From: Halobellus rufus
Lineage (GTDB): Archaea; Halobacteriota; Halobacteria; Halobacteriales; Haloferacaceae
Reading direction: 5' to 3'
NCBI RefSeq assembly: GCF_000739575.1
Contig: NZ_BBJO01000024.1
Location: forward strand, 62,001 to 126,000
Length of the DNA: 64,000 nucleotides
In this document: positions 1 to 9,159 of the stretch, piece after piece
How the letters are laid out: every line of letters starts with the position of its first letter
Position numbering within the stretch: position 1 is the stretch's first letter
The notes under the pieces: generated by a model
Database searches by the model: none
What the model was told of the DNA's origin: nothing
Seen by the model: only the letters and a program-made list of their open reading frames with translations
Position numbers and translations under genes: made by a program

Positions 1-138
1 GACCGCCGCGAGTACGACGAGCGGATCCGACTGCCCGCCCGCGTCGACGAACACTCCGCGAGCGCCTCGTTCAACAACGGCATCCTGCAGGTCACCTTCG
101 AGAAGGTCGACGACTCGGCCTCGATCGACCTCGAATAG
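1..138 (+). CDS. Hsp20/alpha-crystallin small heat-shock protein, C-terminal fragment
   Basis: Partial gene: the frame is open from base 1 and stops at TAG 136-138, giving 45 residues. The visible end has the pattern of the last beta strands of the alpha-crystallin domain: a short stretch rich in D/E and R, then a segment of the form FNNGILQVTFEK, matching the family signature in which L-x-V-x-x-x-K closes the domain. Such proteins are cytosolic ATP-independent holdases that bind unfolding clients. A short acidic tail follows. The start and N-terminal arm lie outside the window, so length and regulation cannot be judged. An Hsp20 call is likely but rests on one strand motif. Confidence 0.75.
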   Translation, partial: DRREYDERIRLPARVDEHSASASFNNGILQVTFEKVDDSASIDLE

Positions 139-407
139 GCCCTCGCGACCGACGGCCCCGGATTCGTCCGTTTCGCGGATTTTCCGAACCGCTCCGGTGT
201 AGTAGCGTTTGCAAACCTTCACTCACTCGATCACACGCAGTCGTGCGATCGGCCGAGCAATCAGTTACAACCGCTACGAGACCAACGAGCGACGGCGATT
301 CACGCCCGACGGAGCCTCGGCTACAGGAACAGACAGCGGGAAACGTGTTAGGTCCCCTCGTGGGGCAACCCTGCGGGACCGCAGAGTCGTCGACTACGTC
401 CGCAGAA

Positions 408-938
408 TCAGGAGACGAGGAGCTTCTCGCCCTTCTCGACGTCGATGCGGCACGGCGGCGACATCTTGTTGTACGCGCGGCGGAGCGCGTCCTTCGCGAT
501 GTCGGCGTGTTCGGGCTGGCAGTAGATCGTGAAGACCCGCTCGTTGCGCTGGACGCGCGCGGCGGTGCCGACGGGCTTGCCGAACGCCTGTCGCATCCCG
601 TCGGAGACGCGGTCCGCGCCCGCGCCGGTCGCCTGCTTGTTCTCGCGCAGGATCTGGTGGGGGAACTTCCGGAGGACCATCTTGTAGTTCTCCTGGCCGA
701 CCTCCTTGAGCATCACGCGGTTCGCCGACAGGCGCGCGGATTCGAGCGAGCCGTGGCGGACCTGACACTCCTCTTCGAGGCGGAGGCTGATCTGGACCGG
801 GTAGTCCTGCGGACCGGTCTGAAGGTTGCCCATGTTGTGCTGTGCGATCTTCGAGCCGGGAATGCCGGTGACGTAGTCGCGCCGCGTGTAGGACGGCTTC
901 GACAGTTCCCGGTACATTGAGGCGGGTTTGTCGGACAT
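408..938 (-). CDS. rpl10e: 50S ribosomal protein L10e (L16-like)
   Basis: 176-residue protein starting [12 protein letters not shown], the characteristic N-terminus of archaeal/eukaryotic L10e, with the family blocks [16 protein letters not shown] near residue 27 and [12 protein letters not shown] near 120. It is a large-subunit protein near the 5S RNA and the tRNA/GTPase centre, the counterpart of bacterial L16. The open frame extends 44 residues upstream, but that extension is arginine-rich, unlike the family, and the ATG at 936-938 sits directly before the conserved N-terminus. A T-rich TATA-like element lies about 35 bp upstream. It is transcribed alone, divergent from the amidotransferase gene. 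Confidence 0.95.
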   Translation of the reverse strand: MSDKPASMYRELSKPSYTRRDYVTGIPGSKIAQHNMGNLQTGPQDYPVQISLRLEEECQVRHGSLESARLSANRVMLKEVGQENYKMVLRKFPHQILRENKQATGAGADRVSDGMRQAFGKPVGTAARVQRNERVFTIYCQPEHADIAKDALRRAYNKMSPPCRIDVEKGEKLLVS

Positions 939-1080
939 AGTTACTTGTGCTGAACAACGCCCATACGACCTAAAAGCGCTTCGAACTGTTCGCCGCCGCA
1001 CCGGCAATGTCGGGGAGCGAGTCGGGGGCGAGGCGGACGAGTCGTCCGGAAGCGGCCCGGTCGCGTTCACCCGGAGAGCA

Positions 1081-1090
1081 TATTATATAC
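1081..1090 (+). promoter_or_regulatory. TATA box of the amidotransferase gene
   Basis: The sequence TATTATATAC is centred 28-30 bp upstream of the GTG at 1114, the spacing expected if transcription begins at or just before the start codon. This suggests a leaderless transcript and supports the GTG start over the longer upstream reading frame, which would run through the box. Confidence 0.6.
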
Positions 1091-1113
1091 TCACCGGTGC
1101 CATCAGTCCGAAC

Positions 1114-1770
1114 GTGATACTCGTCCTCGAAAACGAAGTCGATCCGGAATCGCGCTACTTCGTGCCCGAGATCCGTCGGCACCTCGAGGAGGCGGGCGCG
1201 CGCGTTCGCGTCTACACCTACGCCGACTCGGGCGGGCGGCCCGAGGCGCTCGCCGACGCGGACGCGGTCGTCCTCTCCGGCAGCACCGCGGGCGTCTACG
1301 AGACGGCGTCGTACCCGTGGATGGACGAGTTGCGCGCGCTGGTCCCGGAACTCGTCGAGAAGCGCGTCCCGACGCTGGGGGTCTGTTTCGGCCACCAACT
1401 CGTCAACGACGCGCTCGGCGGGACCGTCGAGCACCGCGGCCTCCGGAAGGGGATCGAGCGGGTTCGACTCGACGACGACCCGCTGTTCGACGGCGTCGGC
1501 GAGCGCGTGCCGATGGTCCACGGCGACTTCGTGACCGAACTCGGCGACGGGATGGAGCGGATCGCCACCGCCGACTACTACGAGTACCTCGGCAGCCGAC
1601 ACCGCGACGCGCCGCTGTGGACCGTCCAGTACCACCCCGAGTTCACCGCCGCGCTCCTGCCGGACATCGAGGACGACTTCGGTTGGCCGACGAACGACCG
1701 CGACCGCGAGTTCGACGACGTCTCGGTCGAACGGACCTTCGAGAACTTCGTCAGGCTGGCGGCCGAGTAG
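1114..1770 (+). CDS. Class I glutamine amidotransferase (GuaA subunit A-like)
   Basis: 218-residue single-domain class I glutaminase. The nucleophile Cys91 is in GVCFGHQ, and His174 and Glu176 in QYHPEF complete the triad that releases ammonia from glutamine for a partner synthetase. Length matches archaeal GMP synthase subunit A and stand-alone relatives. The segment VHGDFV near residue 135 resembles the loop where true GuaA-A has a His-x-Asp motif. I chose GTG 1114 because a TATA box lies 24-30 bp upstream and the preceding reading frame is not protein-like. No synthetase gene is adjacent, so whether it serves GMP synthesis or another amidation is unresolved. Confidence 0.85.
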   Translation: MILVLENEVDPESRYFVPEIRRHLEEAGARVRVYTYADSGGRPEALADADAVVLSGSTAGVYETASYPWMDELRALVPELVEKRVPTLGVCFGHQLVNDALGGTVEHRGLRKGIERVRLDDDPLFDGVGERVPMVHGDFVTELGDGMERIATADYYEYLGSRHRDAPLWTVQYHPEFTAALLPDIEDDFGWPTNDRDREFDDVSVERTFENFVRLAAE

Positions 1771-1778
1771 CGACGCCC

Positions 1779-2582
1779 TCACTCGGAGGTCGTCGACGCC
1801 GGTCCGCCCGTCGACTCCGACGACTCTGATTCGTCCGCCGATTCCGACGACTCCGTCGCCGGGGCCTGCCGCGTCGGCTCGACCGAGACGAACTCCAGGT
1901 CCAGTTCCTCCAGCAGCGCCGCCGCGCGGTCGGTGACCGAGGGCGCGACCAGCAGGCCGCGGACGCCCTCGCCGGGGAACTCCCCGTCGACCGCCTCGAC
2001 GTAGCGCCGGAGCTGACTCGCCGCCGACGGGCCGACGCGGCGGCGTTTCAGTTCCACGACGACCGGACGGCCCGCGTCGTCCTCCCCGAAGACGTCGACC
2101 GGCCCGGCGGCCGTCTCCCGCTCCGTCGCCGTCGGGACGAACCCCGGTTCAACGAGCCCCGGTTCGTCGAGGATCCGCTGTCGAAGGTCCTCCTCGCTGC
2201 CGGTGAGCCGGAGGTCGCTTCGGTCGCTCACCTCGTAGGCGGTCACCTGTTCGACGCGCTCGAATCCGACGTCGAGTCGCTCCTCGGGCGAGGAGCGCTC
2301 GCTGCGGATCCGGAGCCGCCCGTCGCGGACGCTCGCTCGGTGGACGCAGCCCGGCGGCTGCCAGTTGACGGGCTTGCGGTTCTCGTCGGTGTGCACGAGG
2401 ATCGTCCCGTCGGGCTTGCAGACCACGAGCCTGTCCCCCGGGCCGAGTTCCGAGGACGCCCGGCCGTCGTAGTCGACGGTGCACCGACCGAACACGGTCA
2501 CCATCCGACCGTCGCCGAAGGCCGCCTCCAAGAGCCCGAGGGCGTCGCGGTGGGTCGGTCGGTGAAGCGTCGTGACGGACAT
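1779..2582 (-). CDS. nucS: Mismatch-specific endonuclease NucS/EndoMS
   Basis: 267-residue NucS. The N-terminal beta-sandwich (about 1-130) handles dimerisation and DNA binding. The C-terminal PD-(D/E)XK nuclease carries Asp163 (GPVDVFG), Glu177 and Lys179 (VVVELKRR) and Gln190, at spacings equal to the characterised Pyrococcus enzyme. NucS cuts both strands at mismatches or branched DNA and provides non-canonical mismatch repair, often with the PCNA clamp. The C-terminal 30 residues are a low-complexity Ser/Glu tail that in other archaea ends in a clamp-binding motif; none is obvious here. It converges on the amidotransferase gene with an 8-bp gap. Confidence 0.95.
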   Translation of the reverse strand: MSVTTLHRPTHRDALGLLEAAFGDGRMVTVFGRCTVDYDGRASSELGPGDRLVVCKPDGTILVHTDENRKPVNWQPPGCVHRASVRDGRLRIRSERSSPEERLDVGFERVEQVTAYEVSDRSDLRLTGSEEDLRQRILDEPGLVEPGFVPTATERETAAGPVDVFGEDDAGRPVVVELKRRRVGPSAASQLRRYVEAVDGEFPGEGVRGLLVAPSVTDRAAALLEELDLEFVSVEPTRQAPATESSESADESESSESTGGPASTTSE

Positions 2583-2666
2583 CGGTTCGCTCTCCGTTGG
2601 CGTTCGACGGGTAAAAACCGCGCGTCGTCGCCGTCGCTGACGGCTGCGAGAACGAGGGAGCCACCG

Positions 2667-3161
2667 TTATCGCCGGATGGCACGCACGCGCCGAACGCCC
2701 GCCCGGATCCCGAGGCCCGCGAGCGCGCCGACCCCGTTCACCGCGGCGTCGACGGCGCTCGCCGTGCGGACCGCCAGCGGTGCTTGAATCAATTCGACGC
2801 CGACCCCGACGGCGGATGCGAGGACGGCCGCGACGAGCAGGCCGCGGAGATAGTGACGCGAACGACCGTCTTTCACCCCGAGCGCGTCCGCCAAGAGCCA
2901 CGCGAGCACACCGTAGGCGACGAGGTGCGACAGCGCGAAGACGTCGACGTGCGCGGCGACGGAGTCGACGATGCCGGGCGATCCGTCCCCGCTGATCGTG
3001 GCTCCGACGGTCGAAAGCCCGCCGAAGGTGTCGAACACGACCGACGGATCGATAGCGGACGCGAAGACGACGAGGCCGATCCACGCGGCCGCGAGGCGTC
3101 GGACGCGACGCGAGCCGCGTCGTCGCTGTCGGCCGCTTCGATCGGCGTCCGCCCCGTCCAT
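2667..3161 (-). CDS. VanZ-like family membrane protein
   Basis: 164-residue protein with about four hydrophobic segments. A short arginine-rich N-terminus is followed by a first helix near residue 22, and later segments include HVDVFALSHLVAYGVLAWLL and a C-terminal helix after VELIQAPL. The arrangement of His in the second helix, a central Leu-rich helix, and a (V/I)E(L/I)xQ motif before a final AxDAxxNxxGA segment is typical of VanZ-like proteins. Function in haloarchaea is unknown. The ATG overlaps the TGA of the upstream aldo-keto reductase by one base, so the two are probably co-transcribed. Confidence 0.75.
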   Translation of the reverse strand: MDGADADRSGRQRRRGSRRVRRLAAAWIGLVVFASAIDPSVVFDTFGGLSTVGATISGDGSPGIVDSVAAHVDVFALSHLVAYGVLAWLLADALGVKDGRSRHYLRGLLVAAVLASAVGVGVELIQAPLAVRTASAVDAAVNGVGALAGLGIRAGVRRVRAIRR

Positions 3162-4005
3162 CAGCGGATCTCGCCGACCATCCCGTCGAGCATCGCCTTG
3201 CCGGACTTCAGCAGCGACGGTTTGGTCAGCGCGTCGACCTCCTCGCGCGTGAGTTTGAAGTCGAACAGTTCGAGGTTCTCCCGGAGGTGGTCCTCGTCGG
3301 TCGATTTCGGGATCACGACGACGTCGCGGTGCTGCGTTGCCCACCGGAGCGCGACCTGCGCGGGCGTCTTGTCGTAGCGGTCGGCGAGGCGTCGAACGTC
3401 CTCGTCGTCGAGGACCGTCCCGCGGGCCAGCGGGCTGTAGGCGGTGAGGAACATCCCCTCGTTCTGGCAGTACCTGAGCATCCGGCGCTGGGGCTTGTAG
3501 GGGTGAAACTGGACCTGGTCGTGACGATCGGCGTCTCGGAGGCCGATCGCGCGCGGTCGAGGAACACTTGCGGAAAGTTGCTGACGCCGACGTGGTACAC
3601 CTCGCCCATCTCGACGAGTCGGTCCATCGCGCGCACCGTCTTCGACACGGAGACGAGCGGGTTTGGCCAGTGGAGCAACAGGAGGTCGACGTACGACGTG
3701 TCGAGGCGGTCGAGGCTCGCTCGGGTCGACTCGATCACGTCGTCGTAGCGGGCGTTTCGCGGGGAGACCTTCGTCGTGAGGAACACGTCCTCGCGGTCGA
3801 CGTCGGCGTCGGCGATCGCGCGCCCGACCTCGGCCTCGTTGCCGTACAACTGCGCCGTGTCGACGTGTCGATAGCCGAGTTCCAGGGCGGTCGACACCGT
3901 CTCGTAGCACGACTCGCCGGTGAGCTGCCACGTTCCGAGTCCCACCTTCGGAACGCGCGCGCCGTACGCCTCGGCGTACTCCATCTCGACGTCAACCTCG
4001 TCCAT
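3161..4005 (-). pseudogene. Aldo-keto reductase, broken by a one-base frameshift
   Basis: The N-terminal frame runs from ATG 4005 (MDEVDVEMEYAEAYG) through GLGTWQLTGE, HVDTAQLYGN (catalytic Asp and Tyr), TTKVSP (Lys) and LLLHWPNP (His), ending in IVT at about 3520. The family sequence then continues in the next frame with QVQFHPYKPQRRML through the C-terminus (PKSTDEDHLREN) to the stop at 3161-3163. Inserting one A near 3519-3521 would restore V-T-N-Q-V-Q. The intact gene would encode a cytosolic NAD(P)H-dependent carbonyl reductase of about 281 residues. All four catalytic residues survive in the first segment, so this is recent loss or a sequencing error rather than old decay. Confidence 0.85.
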
Positions 4006-4211
4006 ACGGTCCGTTCGGTCGCCGCGATTGAGAACGTGTCGGCTCACACGACTACCGAGACGAACGACGTCGGGGACGTGGCGGCGTTGTGACTGGGTGT
4101 ATGAATGAAATGAGAATGTAGTTCAGAGAACTGCCGCAACCGAACCGGACTCGTCTGCCCGCTCGCCCGCCAGCCTCCGTCCGCTACCGCGAGTCGCGTT
4201 GACTCTCCTGT

Positions 4212-4406
4212 TTACAGGCGCTCGAGGTTCGTCGCACGCGGACCCTTGTCCGCCTGCTCGATGTCGAACTCGACTTCCTGACCCTCTTCGAGGTCCGGAC
4301 CGCCGATGTCTTCCATGTGGAAGAAGACGTCCTCGTCTGCGTCGTCAGTCGAAATGAAGCCGTAGCCGCCCGTGTCGTTGAAGAAGTCAACCTTACCGTT
4401 TGCCAT
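4212..4406 (-). CDS. cspA: Cold-shock domain protein
   Basis: 64-residue cold-shock protein covering the whole five-stranded OB fold. RNP-1 (GYGFIS, about residues 14-19) and RNP-2 (DVFFHMEDI, 26-34) carry the aromatic residues that stack on single-stranded RNA or DNA. Such proteins melt RNA structure and act as transcription antiterminators. It is more acidic than bacterial CspA, as expected for a salt-in cytoplasm. ATG 4406 matches the canonical MANGKVDFF start; a longer upstream frame is arginine-rich and rejected. A TATA-like element 24-34 bp upstream suggests a leaderless mRNA. Confidence 0.95.
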   Translation of the reverse strand: MANGKVDFFNDTGGYGFISTDDADEDVFFHMEDIGGPDLEEGQEVEFDIEQADKGPRATNLERL

Positions 4407-4430
4407 TGCAGTCGTACCGAATCGCCGGCG

Positions 4431-4440
4431 ATGTATAACT
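4431..4440 (-). promoter_or_regulatory. TATA box of the cold-shock gene
   Basis: Read on the minus strand, AGTTATACAT lies 25-34 bp upstream of the ATG at 4406, consistent with a transcript starting at the start codon. Confidence 0.5.
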
Positions 4441-4561
4441 GTTGTGCGATGCGTGGTACCACGGGCGTCGCCCGGTCGGCGACCGTCGCTTGCCGACCGG
4501 CGGCGACGAAGAGCGTCAGCCGACAGCGACGGCAGTCTTCGCCCGATAGCGACGGCGGTCG

Positions 4562-6421
4562 TCACCCGAACAACCGCTCGATGAGCGACCGCTCCGAGGG
4601 GCGCTCGGCGAGGAAGACCGAACAGTCGACGTCGTTGACGACTTCGAGGTGAAGCGAGTCGGTCAGCAATCGGGAGAGCAGTCCCCGCTCGGTCGCACCG
4701 AGGATCAACAGGCTGTGCTCTGCGGCCTCGCGCTCGATCGCCGTCTCGACGTCGCCGGCCTCGACGATGAGGTCGGCGTCGGTGAGTTCGTGATCGAGCG
4801 CCCACCCCTCGAGGAAGCGCTGGCCCGCGTCGACCTCGTCGTCGGTATCGACGACGTGGAGCAGCGAGACCGCCGATCCGACCGCCGCCTGCAGCATCCC
4901 CACGACCTCGGCGCTCAGATCCGAGTCGGGGCCGCCGTACGTCGGCAGCAGGATCCGCGAGGCGTCGATGCCGCGGTCCTTGACGATCAGGAAGTCACAG
5001 GGCAGTTGGTTGGTGAGTTCTTCGAGCGGGCGTTCCGCGCGCGCGTCGCTCCAGAGCCGGTTCTCCTCCCAGCCCAGCACGACGAGGTCGGGCTTGGTCC
5101 GGCGTGCGGCGTTGAACACCTCCTCGAACGAGCGGTTGGTGACGACGAGCGACGTCTCGAAGTCGACGTCGTAGCCCGCGGCGGTCTCGCGGATCGGTTC
5201 CATCAGGCGCTCGGACTCGCCGGAGATCCGCTGTCGCTGTCGGTGACTCGGGTCGGCCGGGCGGCGACCGGGCGTCTGAATGACGTGCACCGCGTGGACC
5301 GTCGCCGCCTCCTTCGCGCTCGCGAGCGTGCACGCCAGGTCGACGAGCCCCGACTCCGTTCGCGGGTTGGCGATCGGAACCATGATCCGGAAGTCGCCGT
5401 CCCGCGAGAGCGACCGTTCCGAGGGGTCCAAGATCGGCACGTACGACCGTCCGGCGACCCGGCCGAGCAGCCACTCGCGGGGCGTCAGCCGACGCTCGAT
5501 CCCCTCGAACCGCGCGGACTCCAGGCGGTCCTCGCTCGTCTGGAAGTAGTTGACGAGCGTCACGAGCGCGACGCCGCCGATCGTGTTCCCGAGGAGGACC
5601 GGCAGGACGAAGTCCGTCAGGCCGACGAGGAAAGCCAACTCCCCGTGCAGCACGAGGTACCACGCCTCCGAGAAGGCCACGACGGAGTGGAACAGCCCCC
5701 CGACCGGGATCGAGAGGAACGCCAGGTAGGTGACGACGATCCGCGAGATGGTGTCGCGGGAGCTGAACCCGACCCAGACGACCCCCGCGACGATGAGTCC
5801 CGCGAAGACCGCCTTGGAGAACAGCGCCCACCAGCCGACCTCGAACGCGCCGTGGCGGGCGAGCGCGAGGGCTTCGTCGGCGGCAGCGGGGTCGAACACG
5901 CCGCCCCACGCGAGGACGACCGTTCCGACTGCACCGCCGAGGAAGTTGCCGAACAGGACGATCGTCCAGTGGCGCAACAGCGCCGGAAGGCTCGCGATCC
6001 GCTCTAAGGTCAGCGCGACCGGCGGGAGCGTGTTCTCTGTATAGAGTTGGTACCCGCCGATGATGATGTAGATGAATCCGAGCGGGTAGAGGATCGCGCC
6101 GACGATCTTGTTGTCGGTGGTCGCCGAGACCGACGCATACAGCAGGAAGGTGATGCTGATCGCGAACCCCGCGGCGATGGCGCTGAAGAACAGTTCGCGG
6201 CCGGTCGAGGTGACCTCCTCGTCGGCCGCGGCGACGATCCGCTGGAACACCTCGTCGGCGGAGAACCGGTCGCGGACGGCCTCGCCGACGGCCGGCGCAC
6301 CCATCCGGGAGCGCTCGACGGCTTCCCGGACGGACTCGTCAAGTTCCGAGCGGTCCGGGAACTCGTCGAAATCTGTGCGGTCGGGCGGGCCGTCCTCCCC
6401 TCGGGGTGCAGATTCGTCCAT
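4562..6421 (-). CDS. Formate/nitrite-type (FNT) channel fused to two universal-stress domains
   Basis: 619 residues. About 70-310 is a six-helix FNT (FocA/NirC) channel domain; recognisable parts are GNFLGGAVGTVVLAW, the long helix pair around SKAVFAGLIVAG and IPVGGLFHSVVAF, and LLGNTIGGVALVTLVNYF. About 330-470 and 480-615 are two UspA-like alpha/beta domains that start with IMVPIANP and ILLPTYGG. The N-terminal 65 residues are acidic and soluble. It is a cytoplasmic-membrane protein moving small anions such as formate, nitrite or hydrosulfide, with cytosolic Usp domains that presumably bind nucleotide and gate or regulate it. No formate or nitrite enzyme is adjacent, so the substrate is open. 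It is a single-gene unit. Confidence 0.85.
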   Translation of the reverse strand: MDESAPRGEDGPPDRTDFDEFPDRSELDESVREAVERSRMGAPAVGEAVRDRFSADEVFQRIVAAADEEVTSTGRELFFSAIAAGFAISITFLLYASVSATTDNKIVGAILYPLGFIYIIIGGYQLYTENTLPPVALTLERIASLPALLRHWTIVLFGNFLGGAVGTVVLAWGGVFDPAAADEALALARHGAFEVGWWALFSKAVFAGLIVAGVVWVGFSSRDTISRIVVTYLAFLSIPVGGLFHSVVAFSEAWYLVLHGELAFLVGLTDFVLPVLLGNTIGGVALVTLVNYFQTSEDRLESARFEGIERRLTPREWLLGRVAGRSYVPILDPSERSLSRDGDFRIMVPIANPRTESGLVDLACTLASAKEAATVHAVHVIQTPGRRPADPSHRQRQRISGESERLMEPIRETAAGYDVDFETSLVVTNRSFEEVFNAARRTKPDLVVLGWEENRLWSDARAERPLEELTNQLPCDFLIVKDRGIDASRILLPTYGGPDSDLSAEVVGMLQAAVGSAVSLLHVVDTDDEVDAGQRFLEGWALDHELTDADLIVEAGDVETAIEREAAEHSLLILGATERGLLSRLLTDSLHLEVVNDVDCSVFLAERPSERSLIERLFG

Positions 6422-6816
6422 TGAATTACGGCACTGACCCGGGCGACTTTATTGTAGTGTTTGTGGTGAAACAGCTCTGGGCGTCGACGCGGTCGATCGA
6501 TAATCGATGCGGCGGATCGGTCGATGCTCGACTGTGGCGAAACGGCCGGTGAACCGTGCGACGCCGCGTCGGCTGATCGTACACTATTTATTCACATCAT
6601 AATATCCTAATTTCGAAATTCGTGTTAAAAGTTAATATTCATTAACCGATATTGGATTCTAGTTTTGGATCGGTCAGCTATATGCGCACAAGTGGCCCAA
6701 TATAAACAGCCGTAGGTTGACGGCACAATCATCATACCCTATTCTGTGAGAATCAGTGACGTACCATAGATGCAGCACCAAACGGCGGTTTCGACGTGGT
6801 TTGGCTCGGCACACCT
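6422..6816. other. AT-rich intergenic region with the promoter of the polyamine operon
   Basis: 395 bp without a convincing gene, between divergent transcription units. About 6585-6720 is a sharply AT-rich island in otherwise GC-rich DNA. TATAAA at 6701-6706 is the best TATA box, giving a predicted start near 6728 and a leader of roughly 90 nt before the binding-protein gene. The AT-rich block upstream could hold regulator sites. No clear inverted repeat was found. Confidence 0.5.
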
Positions 6817-8058
6817 ATGGATGAGAACACTATGCCACTAGACCGTTCATTCAGTCGTCGAGAGTACATGAAAGCTGCCTCCGCCACGGCCGGACTAGCC
6901 GCGCTCACGGGCTGTCTGGGCGGCGGCGGTGGCGGCGGCGAATCGACCTGGCGTACCCAAGAGCTGGCAGCCGTCCCGGCCGAGGAGTACGACAGCCTGT
7001 ACGAATCGAGCGACGAAGACGAGACGGGCGAGACGATCAACCACCTGACGTGGACCGGCTACGACGCCTCCAACGTGCAGGACCCGTTCCGCGACCAGTT
7101 CGACTGCGACACCCAACTGGACCTGTTCACCTCGAACCCGAAGGCGTTCAACCGCCTCGAATCCGGCGAGTGGGAGCAGTTCCACCAGGCCACGTTCGAT
7201 ATGGCCTGGCTCCCCGAACTCGCGGAGGCCGACTTGATCCGGCCGCTGAACTACGAGGAGTGGGAGCCCTACACGTTCGATAAGTACATCGATATGTTCA
7301 CGAAAGAGGAGGGGTACAAGTTCGCGTTCCTCAACGAGGACGACTACTCCTTCGACGTCGACGGGACGATGTACGGCGTCCCGCAGCGGTTCGGCTGGGC
7401 GTCGTTCGTCGTGAACAAAGACACCGTCTCGGAGTCCGACTACAGCAGCTACGACGCCGCCTGGAGCGAGGACTACGACGTCGGCGTCTACGACCTGATG
7501 TTCTGGGCGATGCAGATCATCATGCTCCGGGAGGGCATCGACCCGTACAAAGAGCACACCGACGAGGAGGTCGAGCAGGTCCGACAGGCGACCTTCGACC
7601 TCTTCGACAACGCGAAGACGCTGCTTCCGGACTTCGCATCGATGAACCAGGCGCTGAAGTCGGGCGAGATCGACATCGGGTTCATCTCCGGGAACTGGAT
7701 CAACGGGACCCTGCGACGCGGCGGCGACCTCAACTTCGAGGCGCACGTCCCCGAGGAGGGTGCCATCATCTGGGTGGAGACGACGTGTATGGTGAAGGGC
7801 AACCAGCCCACCGTCTCGGACAACTACCTCGCGTACATGCAGCAGGAGGAGACAGCGAAGAACCTGATGTGGCCGAGTTCCGGCGGCACCAACGTCGTCC
7901 CGCACGAGGCGGCGATCGACGCGGTCAACGAAGAGCAGAGCGAGGTCCTCCGAGTCGACGACATTCCGGACATCGTGGACAAGTCCGTGTTCTACACCGG
8001 CGTCCCGGACCTCGAGAAGTTCGAGCCGATCTGGCGGGAAGCGAAAGCGCGGATATAA
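6817..8058 (+). CDS. potD: Polyamine-type ABC transporter substrate-binding lipoprotein
   Basis: 413 residues. The N-terminus has a Tat motif (S-R-R-E-Y-M-K, Arg14-Arg15), a hydrophobic stretch and the lipobox LTGC (Cys33), followed by a glycine linker. It is therefore exported folded and lipid-anchored outside the cell, usual for haloarchaeal binding proteins. The mature part is a periplasmic-binding fold of the spermidine/putrescine type. It heads an ATPase-permease-permease operon of PotABCD layout, 34 bp before potA. Two ATGs are possible (6817 and 6832); both keep the Tat motif. Substrate is inferred from the fold and from polyamine-catabolic neighbours, not from binding residues. Confidence 0.85.
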   Translation: MDENTMPLDRSFSRREYMKAASATAGLAALTGCLGGGGGGGESTWRTQELAAVPAEEYDSLYESSDEDETGETINHLTWTGYDASNVQDPFRDQFDCDTQLDLFTSNPKAFNRLESGEWEQFHQATFDMAWLPELAEADLIRPLNYEEWEPYTFDKYIDMFTKEEGYKFAFLNEDDYSFDVDGTMYGVPQRFGWASFVVNKDTVSESDYSSYDAAWSEDYDVGVYDLMFWAMQIIMLREGIDPYKEHTDEEVEQVRQATFDLFDNAKTLLPDFASMNQALKSGEIDIGFISGNWINGTLRRGGDLNFEAHVPEEGAIIWVETTCMVKGNQPTVSDNYLAYMQQEETAKNLMWPSSGGTNVVPHEAAIDAVNEEQSEVLRVDDIPDIVDKSVFYTGVPDLEKFEPIWREAKARI

Positions 8059-8092
8059 GACGCGGAAGCGACGTTATGTTCCATCTTTCACT

Positions 8093-9154
8093 ATGCTAAA
8101 AGCAACAAATCTCAGAGCGGAATACGGGTCGCTCGTCGCCGTCAACGACGTCGATCTCGAGATAGAAACCGGGGAGTTCGCCACGATCGTCGGGCCCAGC
8201 GGCTGCGGGAAGACGACGCTCCTCAGGATGCTCGCCGGCCACCAAGAGCCGACGTCGGGGACGGTCGAACTGGGCGGGGAAGACGTCACGTACACCGAGC
8301 CCCAGAACCGGCCGACGAGTCTGGTGTTCCAGTCGTGGGCGCTATTCCCCCATATGACGGTCCGGGAGAACATCGAGTTCCCGATGCGGAACAAGGGAGT
8401 CGAGGTCGGCGACCGCGTGGAGGAACTCCTCGAACAGGTCCGACTGGACCCCGACATCCACGCCGACAAGCAGGCGACCGAACTCTCCGGCGGACAGAAA
8501 CAGCGCGTCGCGCTCGCGCGCTCGCTGGCGTACGATCCCGACATTCTCCTCCTCGACGAGCCGCTGGCGTCGCTCGATTACGTGCTCAGAAAGCGGCTCC
8601 AACGGGAGCTCGCCGACCTCAACGAGGAGTTGGGGATGACGTTCATCTACGTGACCCACTCGTTGGAGTCCGCACTCCTGATGAGCGATAAGCTGTTCGT
8701 GCTCCAAGACGGCGACATCATCCAGACCGGGTCGCCGGAGGAGATCTACCGCCGGCCGAGCACCAAGTTCATCGCCGAGTTCATGGGTGACGCGAACGTC
8801 TTCTCGCTGGACGACGCCGTCGAACGTGGCGACGGATACGAGGTCAAATCCTCGCAGTTCGCGCAGACGACGACCGTGCCGTACCACTACGACGCCGATC
8901 CCGAGTACCTCGTGGTCCGATACGACGACTCGAGCATCGGAAGCGAGTTGACCGAAGACCTCGGGCTGGAAGTCACCGTCACGAACGTTCTCGTCCGCGG
9001 GAACACCGTCTTAGTCGAGTGTGACGCACCCGAGTCCGACGGCGAGTACGTCGCGGAGATCCCGATCGACGAGTTCAGAGACACGGACGTCGAGAAAGGC
9101 GACGCGGCGTACCTGCAGTGGGACGCCTCGAAGTCGATTCTGGTGCCGGAGTGA
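8093..9154 (+). CDS. potA: Polyamine-type ABC transporter ATP-binding protein
   Basis: 353-residue ABC ATPase. Walker A is GPSGCGKT (about 34-41), Q-loop VFQSW, signature LSGGQKQR, Walker B DILLLDEP and switch His in YVTHSLE. The C-terminal 110 residues form the regulatory TOBE-type beta domain (EYLVVRYDD onward) typical of PotA/MalK ATPases. It powers the two permeases encoded immediately downstream; its stop is 5 bp before the potB ATG. The signature and domain order mark it as an importer ATPase of the polyamine/sugar/iron class, and the operon context favours polyamines. Confidence 0.9.
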   Translation: MLKATNLRAEYGSLVAVNDVDLEIETGEFATIVGPSGCGKTTLLRMLAGHQEPTSGTVELGGEDVTYTEPQNRPTSLVFQSWALFPHMTVRENIEFPMRNKGVEVGDRVEELLEQVRLDPDIHADKQATELSGGQKQRVALARSLAYDPDILLLDEPLASLDYVLRKRLQRELADLNEELGMTFIYVTHSLESALLMSDKLFVLQDGDIIQTGSPEEIYRRPSTKFIAEFMGDANVFSLDDAVERGDGYEVKSSQFAQTTTVPYHYDADPEYLVVRYDDSSIGSELTEDLGLEVTVTNVLVRGNTVLVECDAPESDGEYVAEIPIDEFRDTDVEKGDAAYLQWDASKSILVPE

Positions 9155-9159
9155 TCCCG

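Noticed and set aside
243-920. Long open frames opposite or overlapping the L10e gene
   Set aside because: They are shadows of a GC-rich gene; the minus-strand L10e is unmistakable.
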